A DNA stretch of 64,000 nucleotides from Ianthella basta (GCA_964019415.1 OZ025882.1:1343927-1407926); one strand, 5' to 3'; shown: positions 46,101 to 55,609, counted from the first letter of the stretch. A program made the numbers and translations. The notes: generated from the sequence alone by a model not told the origin.

Positions 46101-46405
46101 GTGGGTCCTACATTCTCCTGAGCAACATCATCCTCTGCATCTTCTTCCCTTTCCTCTTGAGAAGGCTCACTGCTCACTTTAGCAGCAGCATGGTGAGGCT
46201 GCTGCCTGGGTTTCCTCTCCTGAGTCAGGTCTAAGGGTACCAGTGCACCCCAGTATTGAAGGTGTTCAGAGATTGCATCTTGGAGAGAGACCAGAGCACT
46301 CTGGCATGGAATAGGTGGTCCTTCAAGTGGTGGAAGGGGGTCCCCCAGCAATGCCCCAGCTATGGCACCCATGGACTTGGAGATGGATGTGAGATTGTAA
46401 CCACC
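37173..46405 (-). CDS. HDAC6-like: HDAC6-like C-terminal exon set, copy 1 (zf-UBP)
   Basis: Four exons in transcription order, all phase 0: A 46405-46001, B 45774-45625, C 37725-37597, D 37238-37173 with TAA. Exon A starts GGYNLTSISKSMGAIAGALL, the end of the second HDAC6 deacetylase domain, then a Pro/Glu-rich linker. B, C and D make a full zf-UBP: AVTPRAHCEH, KKPCQECG, NWVCLSCY, HCSRYVNQHMVQH, LSVWCYSCDDYIHN. The zinc ligands and the Arg-Tyr, Trp and Tyr residues that hold the ubiquitin C-terminal Gly-Gly in human HDAC6 are present. The catalytic domains are absent: to the right of exon A comes unit 2. It could be an alternative 3' end of a gene starting beyond 64000, an independent zf-UBP protein (an ATG lies 12 codons into exon A) or a young pseudogene. 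Intron B-C is 7.9 kb and contains two receptor copies. Confidence 0.8.
37440..37590. repeat. CCCTCCCCTCTTCC pyrimidine tract, unit 1
   Basis: About 150 bases of CCTCCCCTC-type sequence in the intron between HDAC6-like exons C and D, adjoining the donor of exon C. It recurs in units 2, 3 and 4 (about 47710-47860, 56690-56800, 63000-63210) with different lengths. Confidence 0.9.
38569..39546 (-). CDS. Seven-transmembrane receptor, copy 1 (nested, intact)
   Basis: A single exon of 325 aa, nested on the same strand inside the intron between HDAC6-like exons B and C. The short N-terminus MANCTNASNCTDMEG has two N-glycosylation sequons. Seven hydrophobic segments follow (about 25-48, 60-85, 97-128, 135-157, 186-216, 230-256, 262-285). 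A cysteine at the start of segment 3 (LLLCRF) and one in the second outer loop (AVCLPV) fit the disulfide of class A receptors; IVRYGQ after segment 3 sits where DRY is usual, and YPAPILIIAFLKPVRYRM replaces NPxxY. The tail ends TANTSV, a possible class I PDZ ligand. No orphan ligand can be named. A minus-strand AATAAA near 38199 fits its 3' end. Confidence 0.82.
   Translation of the reverse strand: MANCTNASNCTDMEGPQGHSGNLEAFGFLIASLGGLTFVLSVPTCLAVCTTHELAKGLRMYLMSTLVAGLLISALGILVSLTVVVTVFSDAPPPPLLLCRFTLWLYIICSAASSFSVAGYSIMVLVIVRYGQRVKTLYIVLSLCVVWGLSILLCIQYLVPQVYAVGYVAGAVCLPVPDDTIIREARLFFAVFGLTITSLVPVVVCLVVPCIVLRYIKKHSITAESDYNKPVAKLALFLVTGTSINSVAFITINVLVSSGNTAGIYSGYIIGLVSLYPAPILIIAFLKPVRYRMKTLLSGRMCNACQVSNVAVKSEKTVSTANTSV
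39855..40137. repeat. Foldback, about 120-bp arms
   Basis: The left arm (AAGAAAGAATAAAAATTTTC ... GGCATAAAAAGTACAGAAAC) returns inverted on the right (GCACTTTTTATGCCAGCCCT ... GAAAATTTTATTCTTTC). It is present in unit 1 only, upstream of receptor copy 1. It is probably a MITE; no coding capacity. Confidence 0.8.
40138..41108. other. Unit 1-specific sequence, nothing recognised
   Basis: No gene or known repeat recognised. It is absent from the equivalent place in units 2 and 3, so it is an insertion in unit 1 or a loss elsewhere. Confidence 0.4.
41109..42126 (+). pseudogene. Retrotransposon C-terminal remnant (zinc knuckle plus endonuclease-like), frameshifted
   Basis: Two overlapping frames (41109-41765, then 41632-42126) form one broken protein. 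The first has RCGGLGIWSATQLALSAYLA, typical of the region after a reverse transcriptase core. The second has CHQCGMEVDHLGLHGLSC with a following RH, then GVDGKRPDGATVTPWKCG and ALVWDATCADTY. This spaced C/H knuckle and the PD...D-x-T pattern recall the restriction-like endonuclease end of site-specific non-LTR elements; the subclass is inferred. The reverse transcriptase core is missing. It lies on the plus strand, opposite to the host genes. Confidence 0.65.
42280..42666. repeat. Inverted repeat carrying a GCCGAAACGTCCTGCGACCC word
   Basis: Arms of about 100 bases (from TTAGCAAATAATTAGATGAG at 42391 and its complement ending at 42666) enclose AT-rich inverted sequence built of TTAAATTTAATTAA-like words. 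It follows the retroelement remnant and may be its 3' tail duplicated head to head. No coding capacity. Confidence 0.7.
42841..43312 (+). pseudogene. Reverse transcriptase C-terminal fragment (non-LTR type)
   Basis: An open frame reads ITERVYAALNEIDCRPIRGE, YEAWIYKFYLVSSILF, then RVTSLLKRWLWIPRCATLAS and FPYLLHVQEKAKLRLLAQV, the thumb and connection region common after non-LTR reverse transcriptases. The catalytic core is missing. At about 43313 it runs directly into an antisense fragment of the receptor gene, so this is a truncated insertion. Confidence 0.65.
43313..43480 (-). pseudogene. Receptor fragment (segments 2-3 only)
   Basis: The minus strand reads THVLAKGLRMYLMSTLVAGL, then LLMSAIGILVSLIVVV and DAPPPPLLL, matching transmembrane segment 2 and the start of segment 3 of the neighbouring receptors. 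Both ends are missing. One side is joined to a reverse transcriptase fragment and the other to the usual 3' flank of a receptor gene. Confidence 0.8.
43731..44682 (-). pseudogene. Seven-transmembrane receptor, copy 2 (frameshifted)
   Basis: The reading frame is open from ATG through segment 3, then shifts at about 44300-44310, where four extra bases (giving TACGTA) stand compared with intact copies. The rest is open in another frame through segment 7. The C-terminus also differs: a 5-base insertion near 43760 replaces the TSV tail with CHDRYPMLL. The body is otherwise as conserved as the intact copies, so inactivation looks recent; a very short intron or a sequencing error at the 4-base insertion would be the alternatives. 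Confidence 0.75.
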
Positions 46406-46436
46406 CTATGAAAAGAGTAGCACATGGTACAGACAA

Positions 46437-46625
46437 GTGGCAAGATGGGACAAGGGGGACATGGCAAGATCTGGCAAAATGTGGCAAGATCTGGCAAGAT
46501 GGGACAAGGGAGACACGGCAAGATGTGGCAAGATGGGACAAGGGGGACATGGCAAGATGTGGCAAGATGGGACAAGGGGGACATGGCAAGATCTGGCAAG
46601 ATGGGACAAGGAGGATACAGCCAAG
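46437..46625. repeat. GGCAAGATGGGACAAGGGGGACA minisatellite, unit 1
   Basis: Alternating GGCAAGATCTGGCAAGATG and GGACAAGGGGGACATGG words repeat in the sequence upstream of HDAC6-like exon A. It recurs at about 54730-54940 and 61096-61310 in the other units. Confidence 0.92.
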
Positions 46626-47447
46626 CTCACAGACTATCAGTAAGGTTTGTAACTGTAAGGTAAAAGGGGCTGTGGACTACTCTGACTGTGTGTACAGTGA
46701 CCCCACTACAAGCAGTTCTGCTGCCTCTATCCTACCCTTATGTACAGAGAGTGAAGCGGCATGTTCCATTTTTATTCTTTGGACAACATCAAAGAACCCA
46801 AAATGTTTTATGAACGTCTCCAAACATCACCATTTCTCTATTATTGATGTAGCTACTGGTGTGAGCCATAGCTGCAGCTGTAATCTACATAATGCATTCG
46901 AGTTTGTACAAGTGACACGCAACAAGCATGTTTCCACAGTCATATATACAGTAGGTAAGGCATGCATGCATGAACCAACTACCATGCAACCAACCATGAG
47001 GTCACTCACTCCCCATGGGTGCAACCAGCTGCATTCGTGTCCCTGGACACATGTGAATATCGAATGGCTGTATATATATAGTATGACCATATCCCCCCCC
47101 CCCCCCACACACCATGCACACTACCTAATGCACAGTCACTGTCATGTGAACAATATTATACAGGTTTGTCATGCCATACATGACATACCACATGCAACAT
47201 ATACATACCAGAATACATCTCTCCATGCCAAATACAAAGTGTACACCATAATAGTTATTGCAATTTTACACAGCCAGCATTTAATATTGAGAGTACACTC
47301 AATGGTATACGTACAGCATTTGAGTGCATTGGTCGAGTCACACTACTAGTACTAAAGATACAAACTCAGAGAATATTGGCGTGTTCATAGCTACTGACCC
47401 ACACTCAAGCTTGTGCCACACTTAGACTGTGTGCACCACGGCACACG

Positions 47448-50400
47448 TTAGTCTTGCCCGGGGAGACAGCCAAACTTGGCAAGGTGGGCTGCTCTGTGCA
47501 CCTCGTTGAAATCCTGCAAGGAACGGAGAGTACGTATACTTTTCACTGTACTTGATACACTGTGTATTATGGGTGGATGTTACCATGATATAGATAGGTC
47601 ACACAGTCACATGTGCACAATGAATCTGTCCACACAAGTACATACATACATACGTACACATGCACACACAAACACACACGATTATTATGTAATGTGCACA
47701 CACACTTCTCATTGATTTACTTCCCCTCCCCTCCCTTCCCTTACCCTCCCTCCCCTCTCCTCTTCCCTTCCCCTCCCTCCCCTCCCTCTTCCCTCCCCTC
47801 CTCTCCCCTCCCCTCTTCCCTCCCCTCCTCTCCCCTCCCCCCATCCCCATCCCGTCCCCCTCTCCCCTACCTCATTGTGTATGTAGTCGTCACAGGAATA
47901 GCACCACACAGAGAGGTCAGAGAAGGACAGTGCCAGAGGGTGGTGGGACTCCTCGTTGTGCTGCACCATGTGCTGGTTAACATAACGGCTGCAGTGGATC
48001 TGACCAGACAGGAGAGGGGGGAAGGGAGCCGTTACACCAGTACTACATAACACATACATACATTCTGCATGTACATAGACACATACATACATACACTACG
48101 TATGTGCATACACGAAAATGGTTCACCAACTCCACATTCATGTTAGTTGAACAATCACTACAGCATTCCACATGCACAGGTGGTGGTGGTCCTCTGTAAT
48201 ACATGCCAGTGTGGTGTTTTTAAGTAACAAATGGCACACAATTTTATGGATGAGAACATTAGGCACCTGTTGCAACTTGTACTGTATGGTATGTGTATTG
48301 GGTGGCAGTACCATAGCCAGGTTTTTGCTATAATTATAGTCTGTATAATTAATGTCTGAGGTGTGTGAACACTGAAAAGAGCATACAAGACTGCAGCACA
48401 TTGATGTGCAGGCACCCCTGTGTGTTGCAGTCTACTGGTAGCCGACAGTGGTGCAGATTTGTAGAGCCTTATTCAATTTGCAGACATAGGTCTTGCACAG
48501 ACCAACTTCGTTAGCAGAGGTACGTACCTCGCATCAGCACCCGATACAACAGGCCTACATTCTTGCTTCTGTCAAAGGGTATGCTACACTACATGTGTAC
48601 TGTATAACACGACTCGCTAACAAGGTTGCTGGCTGACCAACATTGTACACATGGACACCTCATTATGTATTCATGCACACAGGCTGAACACCTCACACTG
48701 AATAGGCCTAGCTTTCATTATCCATCATAAAACTGACAATTTCAGAGTTCACACTCAACACCAGAGCTACGTAATACAGTACACTGAGGTAAAGTTTAGC
48801 GTATGAATGAGACACACAATTAGTACAATTTTGTCTATCACACACTCGTGTTTGCAGTTGACGCTGTTTTCTCAGACTTCACGGCAACATTGGAAACCTG
48901 ACAAACATTGCACATTCTACAGTTCAGTAAAGTTTTCATTCTATAACGGACAGGTTTGAGAAATGCGATGATGAGAATGGGAGCGGGGTACAGGGACACC
49001 AGTGCAATGATGTAGATAGAGTATATCCCAGCAGTGCTCCCAATGGAGAGGTATGCAAGAATGCTAATTGTTATGAAGGCCACTGAGTTGATGGAAGTCC
49101 CTGTGACCAGAAACAGAGCTAACTTTGCCACTGGCTTGTTGTAATCTGACTCTGCTGTGATGGTGTGCTTCTTGATGTAGCGAAGGACTATGCATGGCAC
49201 AACAAGGCACATCGCTACAATCACCAAGGAGATGATGGTGAGCCCAGAGATTGTGAAAAACAATTGGGCCTCATGAATAATGGTGTCATCCGGAACTGGT
49301 AGGCAGACTGCACCAGCAACATAGCTCACAGCATACACCTGAGGCACTAGGTACTGGATGCACAGGAGAATGGACAGACCCCAAACAACACATAGGGACA
49401 GAACAATGTAGAGTGTTTTCACTCTCTGTCCGTATCGCACAATAACCAGAACCATAATGGAGTATCCTGCCACGCTAAAGCTACTTGCTGCTGAGAAGAT
49501 ACGGTACAACCACAGAGTGAAACGGCAGAGCAGAAGGGGTGGAGGAGGGGCATCTGAGAACACCGTGACCACCACAATCAGGCTTAGAAGAATACCAATT
49601 GCACTCATCAGAAGTCCAGCCACCAGAGTGCTCATCAAATACATCCTGAGGCCTTTTGCAAGCTCATGTGTTGTGCAGACGGCGAGACAGGTGGGTACAC
49701 TCAGAACAAAAGTTAGCCCTCCCAGTGACGCTATCAGAAAACCAAATGCTTGAAAGTCACCAGAATGTTGGGGTCCTTCCATGTCAGTGCAGTTAGAGGC
49801 ATTGGTGCAGTTTGCCATCTCACATTCAGACACTGAGCTGGTTGAAAACGAGCTGACGCAAGTAACTGAAGAATGACTTAGTATTTGTTCCTCCTTTACA
49901 GGTTGTATTCACAGAAATAATGAACACTGGGGTAGGTACCTTCACAGGTAAAGCGGCTGAGAGTGATGTAATGCATATTATATAACACTGCTGTAGCTAT
50001 ATGGGGGAATTGAAAATAAACTGGAGGAAGACTACCCTCATCACTTTAATCTTACTCCAGTTTATTTTCAATTCTCCCCCCCCCCCTGACCAAATGGGAA
50101 TTGAAAATAAACTGGAGGAAGACTACCCTCATCACTTTAGTCTTACTCCAGTTTATTTTCAATTCCCCCCTCCCCCCCCTGAGCAAATGGGGATTGAAAA
50201 TAAACTAGCTGGAGGAAGACTAAAGTGATGAGAGTAGCAAAGGACAGTGAAGAGTTTGAGGTGAAAATAGGAGGTGAGTCATTGAGCAGGTGGACACAAT
50301 GAAGTACCTGGGAGTGATGGTTAGTAATGATGGAAGTATGGAGAAGGAAATAGAGGCCAGGATAGGGAATGCAACAAGAGTGATTGAAAGGATGAATAAT

Positions 50401-53400
50401 GCCATCATGAGAAGGAAGGAATTGAGTCGAAATACCAAGATCAAAGTGGTGAATGCCACAATGATGCCAGTGCTGATGTACGGGTGTGAGACGTGGAGCC
50501 TAACAAAGAAGCAACATCAAAGGTACAAGCCATACAAATGAATGTGCTAAGGAGGATTGAAGGCATGAATAGATTGGACAGAGTAAGGAAGGCAGATACT
50601 AGGGAGAGGTTGAACCAAGAAGGTGTTTTAGATCTAGTGAAGAGGAGGCAGGAGAGTTGGAAGGGCAGACTAGAAGAAAAGAGCTTTGAGAAGACAACTA
50701 AAAAAGTGTTTGTTGGAGAGATGGAGGGGAAGAGGCCAAGAGGAAGACCACGCTTAAGATGGATTGACAATTTTAAATAACCTTATGATAGCTACCTATT
50801 CTTTATGCTAACTCACTGTCTGCTCTGATTTAGTGTAAATGGGATGACCTCCAGCACTGGAGATAAATCCACTTTTGTGATTGATTGATTGATTGCAGTC
50901 TTGCTCCTGTCAAAGGGTATGCTACAATACATGCACAACACGACTCGCTAATCTTACGTACTACACAAGTATTAGCTGTGACCTTTAGACTCTCTGACTT
51001 TATCTTGATCTAGAACTTTCTGTAGACAATTGCATGTGCCACTGCATGTACATACATAAATAGGAAGTATGATGCTGATTGGTTGTGTTGTGTTGTTGTA
51101 TTGTATTGTATGCGAGCTGTTGAGCTACTAGATTAATACTGTTGTTCTTGGCGAGCAGTTTCTGTGACTGCCGAGAAGTCCTCCACACATATAAGAAGCA
51201 AACACTAACATGTTTGCTAGCTGACCAACACTGTACACATAGACACACCTCATTATGTATTCATGCACACATGCTGTAGACACCTCACACTGAATAGGTC
51301 TTTCATTATCCATCATAAAACTGACAACTACAGAGTTCACACTCAACACCTTAGCTATGTAATACAGTACACTGAGGTAAAGTTTAGCAAAATGAGCCAC
51401 ACAATTAGTACAATTTTATCTTTGACTATCACACACTTGTGTTTGCACTTGTTTTTACAGACTTCACAGCAACATTGGATACCTGTCGTGACAAACATTG
51501 CACATTCTACAGTTCAGTAAAGTTTTCATTCTATAACGGACAGGTTTGAGAAATGCGATGATGAGAATGGGAGCGGGGTACAGGGACACCAGTGCAATGA
51601 TGTAGCTGGAGTATATCCCTGCAGTGTTCCCAAAAGAGACAAGAAGAACGCTAATTGTTATGGAGGCCACTGAGTTGATGGAAGTCCCTGTGACCAGAAA
51701 CAGAGCTAACTTTGCCACTGGCTTGTTGTAATCTGACTCTGCTGTGAGGTTGTGCTTTTTGATGTAGCGAAGGACTATGCATGGCACAACAAGGCACACA
51801 ACTACAGGTACCAAGGAGGTGATGGTGAACCCAAAGACTGCGAAAAAGAAGAAGGCCTCAGGAATGATGATGCCATCCTTAACTGGTAGGCAGACTGCAC
51901 CAGCAACATAGCTCACAGCATACACCTGAGGCACTAGGTACTGGATGCACAGGAGAATGGACAGACCCCAAACAACACATAGGGACAGAACAATGTAGAG
52001 TGTTTTCACTCTCTGTCCATATCGCACAATAACCAGAACCATAATGGAGTATCCTGCCACGCTAAAGCTCCTTGCTGCTGAGAAGATACGGTACAACCAC
52101 AGAGCGAAACGGCAGAGCAGAAGGGGTGGGGGAGGGGCATCTGAGAACACTGTGACCACCACAATGAGGCTTGCAAGAATACCAACTGCACTTATCAGAA
52201 GTCCAGCCACCAATGTGCTCATCAAGTACATCCTGAGGCCTTTTGCAAGCTCATGTGTTGTGCAGACAGCAATGCAGGTGGGTACACTCAGAACAAAAGT
52301 TAGCCCTCCCAGTGACGCTATCAGAAAACCAAATGCTTCAAATTCACCAGAATTTCCTTGGGGTCCTTCCATGTCAGTGCAGTTAGAGGCATTGGTGCAG
52401 TTTGCCATCTCGCATTCAGACACTGAGCACGTTAACTCAACGTTGGAACAACACCTGACACAAGTAATTGAAGAACGACTAAGAATTTGTTCCTTCTTTA
52501 CAGGTTGTATTCACAGAAATAATGAACACTGGGGCAGGTACCTTCACAGGTAAAGGAACTGAGAGTGATGTAATGCATATATTATCACTGCTGTAGCAAT
52601 ACACTTGGATATTACAATACAGCTATTCTTTGCCTGTAGGAATAATATTACACTCAAGGACAAGTGGTACTTGTCTAGCATGCCAACAATGTTATTTATG
52701 CTAACTGCTAACATATGTACTTTCGGTAAATATGAAACAAAAACACTGAAACAAACTGAACATTAAAATAAACAAATAATTACTATTTTCATTATGTATT
52801 AAAAACACAGCACAAAACAATGAAACAGCAGTAAGTTGTAATTCAGTCAGTACTATAATACTGTAGGTATACTATTATAATAGCAAGGGTATTGTATTAT
52901 AAATGCTAGAGCTGCACCACCACACCACCACCACCACACAGTGCAAGCTGTAAGCATGCGTGCACGTTCATTCGTGTCTGCATCAGTAATTCAGCTGCTA
53001 CGTACTGTATAATTTCTATTATAGGCGCCACCCCAATGAAAGTGCCTCCTAGAGCGTACCCTATTTTTCCCGTAAGCGCCCTTGAGCATTGGAAATAATA
53101 TCAGGCGGCGCCTAAATTATTGGAGCGGAATATATTATTTTGCACTATACCCATGTGCTGAACGTGAGACAGCGAAACAGCGGCCCTGATGGACTACTTT
53201 AACCGCGTCACTGCTTCATTCACGTCCACAGAATGTGGGAAGAAGAGGTTAAACAGGTCAAGCGACCAGTGAAACTGAGTGGCGCAGGCTGACAAGAAGA
53301 CGTCCAGGTGGCACCTGTGTTTGCTGATTGCGAGGAGCCCACAAGTGCCAAATCCAGTCGATGCCAGTACACCGCAAAACAAAAGCGGCATGCTGCTCTG

Positions 53401-54697
53401 TATGCAGGCGCTCAAAAGCACAATTTCGCTCTAATACACGTGCTAGGCGCCCTTCTAATTGAAGCGCCCTTGGTCATTGCATATTTTTGGCCGTTCTAAT
53501 AAGAAGCACCTTTCAGCGCTGGAATCATTTTTAAGGGACACCTATAGTAGAAACTATACGGTATGTGAAAGGGTACCAAGGCAAGAGGCTGAGGACCAGT
53601 GTGGGCACAAGATGGAGTGGGAAACAGCAACCAAATGCAAGCTGTACAAGAGCACATCCTTTCACCTTTTCATACACCTACACACATAGCAGGTTGCTGA
53701 ATCCACACTCCAGCTTGCGTTCACACCAAACCAGACTGTCTGCACTTTGCACTGGTCGCTTATGATAACAAACACACACACACACTGTACATCGTTGCAT
53801 ACAGAATGTACAGTATATACAATATACCAGGATCAGTACACATGTACATTTAGTAGCATGTGTCTACACGACCCATCCTCTGGCCCCCGACATGTACTGT
53901 ACACATACCTCATAGCATGAGAGACAGACCCAGTTCTCTCCAACATGGCTGCACTCCTGACATGGCTTCTTTGCATCCAGCCCCACCTCAGGCACCAGCT
54001 TGAGTCCATTGTCAGTGTGGTCACAGTGTGCACGAGGTGTGACAGCAAACATCATAGTCTGCAGGCATAAGGGAATTCAAGGGAGGAACAGAATAATATT
54101 AAAAGTACGGAACACAAAGACACTACTGCATACAAGCATTTTCTTCTGCAACTCAGAAGCTGCAGTGCATAGTTCAACAATAGTGCCCATGGGCACGCAC
54201 ACATACGTATGTACGTACGTACCTATGAGAGCCTGTTGATCTACTGCAACAGTATGGAAACTGGCAAACTACACATATCCATCAACACTCACGTGTCCTG
54301 CGTTCTCCAGTTCTCCCACAACTAGCCTGTTCTGGCCCGTCAGTTCTACTGGAATATGAGCACCCTGGGGTCCCACTGCCACCGCACCAAGAGTGGGTCC
54401 TACATTCTCCTGAGCAACATCATCCTCTGCATCTTCTTCCCTTTCCTCTTGAGAAGGCTCACTGCTCACTTTAGCAGCAGCAGGGTGAGGCTGCTGCCTG
54501 GGTTTCCTCTCCTGAGTCAGGTCTAAGGGTACCAGTGCACCCCAGTATTGAAGGTGTTCAGAGATTGCATCTTGGAGGGAGACAAGAGCACTCTGGCATG
54601 GAATAGGTGGTCCTTCAAGTGGAGGAAGGGGGTCCCCCAGCAATGCCCCAGCTATGGCACCCATGGACTTGGAGATGGACGTGAGATTGTAACCACC
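47448..54697 (-). CDS. HDAC6-like: HDAC6-like C-terminal exon set, copy 2 (zf-UBP)
   Basis: Exons in transcription order: A 54697-54293, B 54058-53909, C 47999-47871, D 47513-47448, same phases and lengths as copy 1 (405, 150, 129, 66 bases). All are open and all splice dinucleotides are kept. Exon A differs from copy 1 by a few residues in the linker (HPAAAK for HHAAAK, VGPQG for VGLQG); exon B reads HCDHTDNG for HCEHSDNG. Zinc ligands and ubiquitin-contact residues are unchanged. The minus-strand poly(A) signal seen in units 1, 3 and 4 is mutated to AATAGA at about 46834. As in copy 1, no catalytic-domain exons precede exon A inside the unit. Confidence 0.8.
48838..49818 (-). CDS. Seven-transmembrane receptor, copy 3 (nested, intact)
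   Basis: 326 aa from the ATG of MANCTNASNCTD. Architecture as copy 1, with the TSV tail. It differs from copy 1 mainly in the second outer loop and segment 5 (IIHEAQLFFTISGLTIIS, then LVIVAM) and around segment 6/outer loop 3 (ILAYLSIGSTAGIYSIYI). Adjacent to HDAC6-like exon C of unit 2. Confidence 0.82.
   Translation of the reverse strand: MANCTNASNCTDMEGPQHSGDFQAFGFLIASLGGLTFVLSVPTCLAVCTTHELAKGLRMYLMSTLVAGLLMSAIGILLSLIVVVTVFSDAPPPPLLLCRFTLWLYRIFSAASSFSVAGYSIMVLVIVRYGQRVKTLYIVLSLCVVWGLSILLCIQYLVPQVYAVSYVAGAVCLPVPDDTIIHEAQLFFTISGLTIISLVIVAMCLVVPCIVLRYIKKHTITAESDYNKPVAKLALFLVTGTSINSVAFITISILAYLSIGSTAGIYSIYIIALVSLYPAPILIIAFLKPVRYRMKTLLNCRMCNVCQVSNVAVKSEKTASTANTSV
50000..50220. repeat. Palindromic TTGAAAATAAACTGGAGGAA repeats
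   Basis: Three direct copies of ATTGAAAATAAACT-GGAGGAAGACT interleaved with its complement and C-rich spacers form hairpins. It lies immediately 5' of a reverse transcriptase fragment and belongs to that insertion or its target. Confidence 0.75.
50221..50900 (+). pseudogene. Non-LTR retrotransposon 3' remnant
   Basis: Broken frames contain MKYLGVMVSNDGSMEKEIEA, MMPVLMYGCETWSLTKKQ, then (other frame) IQMNVLRRIEGMNRLDRV, ADTRERLNQEGVLDLVKR and RPRGRPRLRWIDNFK with a stop, the standard C-terminal region of non-LTR reverse transcriptases. At least one frameshift near 50520 breaks it. The sequence ends with GATTGATTGATTG, a short tandem 3' tail typical of such elements. 5'-truncated; specific to unit 2. 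Confidence 0.8.
51464..52408 (-). CDS. Seven-transmembrane receptor, copy 4 (nested, intact, alternative tail)
   Basis: 314 aa from MANCTNASNCTD. Seven segments as in copy 1. The second outer loop is the most divergent (PVKDGIIIPEAFFFFAVF), and outer loop 3 reads LLVSFGNTAGIYSSYI. A 5-base insertion (TCGTG) after the segment 7 region changes the frame so the protein ends MCNVCHDRYPMLL without the PDZ-like TSV. Located on the exon B side of the HDAC6-like intron in unit 2. Confidence 0.8.
   Translation of the reverse strand: MANCTNASNCTDMEGPQGNSGEFEAFGFLIASLGGLTFVLSVPTCIAVCTTHELAKGLRMYLMSTLVAGLLISAVGILASLIVVVTVFSDAPPPPLLLCRFALWLYRIFSAARSFSVAGYSIMVLVIVRYGQRVKTLYIVLSLCVVWGLSILLCIQYLVPQVYAVSYVAGAVCLPVKDGIIIPEAFFFFAVFGFTITSLVPVVVCLVVPCIVLRYIKKHNLTAESDYNKPVAKLALFLVTGTSINSVASITISVLLVSFGNTAGIYSSYIIALVSLYPAPILIIAFLKPVRYRMKTLLNCRMCNVCHDRYPMLL
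53005..53561. mobile_element. 557-bp MITE with TA duplication, unit 2
   Basis: Inverted ends CTGTATAATTTCTATTATAGG and CCTATAGTAGAAACTATACGG (about 21-25 bases, few mismatches), flanked by TA on both sides. The matching place in unit 1 (about 45270) has no element. On the plus strand a short frame reads CQYTAKQKRHAALYAGAQ, loosely like the first helices of pogo-type transposases; this is weak. Confidence 0.75.
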
Positions 54698-54726
54698 CTA
54701 TGAATAGAGTAACACATGGTACAGAC

Positions 54727-54945
54727 AAGTGGCAAGATCTGGCAAGATGTGGGACAAGGGTGACACGGTAAGATGTGGCAAGATGAGACAAGGGGGACAT
54801 GGCAAGATGTGGCAAGATGGGACAAGGGGGACACAACAAGATGTAGCAAGATGGGACAAGGGGGACACAGCAAGATGTGGCAAGATGGGACAAGGAGGAC
54901 ATGGCAAGATCTGGCAAGATGGGACAAGGAGGATACAGCCAAACT
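54727..54945. repeat. GGCAAGATGGGACAAGG minisatellite, unit 2
   Basis: Same repeat family and position as in unit 1, upstream of HDAC6-like exon A, with a different number of units. Confidence 0.92.
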
Positions 54946-55011
54946 CACAGACTATCAGTAAGGTACGTAACTATAAGGTAAACGGGGCTATGAACTACCC
55001 TAACTGTGTGT

Positions 55012-55609
55012 ACAGTGACCCCACTACAAGCAGTTCTGCTGCCTCTATCCTATCCTTATGTACAGTGACCCCACTACAAACAGTTCTGCTGCCTCTATCA
55101 TACCCTTATGTACAGTGACCCCACTACAAGCACTTCTGCTGCCTCTATCATACCCTTATGTACAGTGACCCCACTACAAGCAGTTCTGCTGCCTCTATCC
55201 TACCCTTACGTACAGTGATCCCACTACAAGCAGTTCTGCTGCCTCTATCCTACCCTTATGTACAGTGACCCCACTACAAGCACTTCTGCTGCCTCTATCC
55301 TACCCTTATGTACAGTGACCCCACTACAAGCAGTTCTGCTGCCTCTATCCTACCCTTATGTACAGTGACCCCACTACAAGCAGTTCTGCTGCCTCTATCC
55401 TACCCTTATGTACAGTGACCCCACTACAAGCAGTTCTGCTGCCTCTATCCTACCCTTATGTACAGTGACCCTACTACAAGCAGTTCTGCTGCCTCTATCC
55501 TACCCTTATGTACAGTGACCCCACTACAAGCAGTTCTGCTGCCTCTATCCTACCCTTATGTACAGTGACCCCACTACAAGCAGTTCTGCTGCCTCTTTCC
55601 TACCCTTAT
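55012..55609. repeat. 50-bp minisatellite, about 12 copies, at the unit 2/3 junction
   Basis: Unit TACAGTGACCCCACTACAAG + CAGTTCTGCTGCCTCTATCC + TACCCTTATG. The last copy changes TATCC to TTTCC and runs into the copied LST8 tail. At the unit 1/2 junction only one or so copy is present; at the 3/4 junction about 11. Confidence 0.95.

Larger units (their letters stand above)
36467..46741. repeat. Segmental duplication unit 1 (10.3 kb)
   Basis: Runs from the last codons of LST8 (GTACAGAGAGTGAAGCGG) to one copy of a 50-bp minisatellite unit. It carries minus-strand HDAC6-like exons and two receptor copies. It is the only unit in which LST8 is complete, so it is probably the ancestral left edge. 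Extra length comes from retroelement remnants at 39.8-43.3 kb. Confidence 0.9.
46742..55609. repeat. Segmental duplication unit 2 (8.9 kb)
   Basis: Begins with the copied LST8 tail and repeats the order HDAC6-like D, C, receptor, receptor, B, A, minisatellites. Coding exons differ from unit 1 by only a few bases. It contains its own reverse transcriptase fragment at about 50.3-50.8 kb and a MITE at 53.0-53.6 kb. Confidence 0.92.

Noticed and set aside
46408..47349. 313-residue plus-strand open frame with Gly-Lys-Met-Trp-Gln-Asp repeats
   Set aside because: It translates the GGCAAGATG minisatellite and then runs through the copied LST8 3' UTR and HDAC6-like 3' UTR; no domain.
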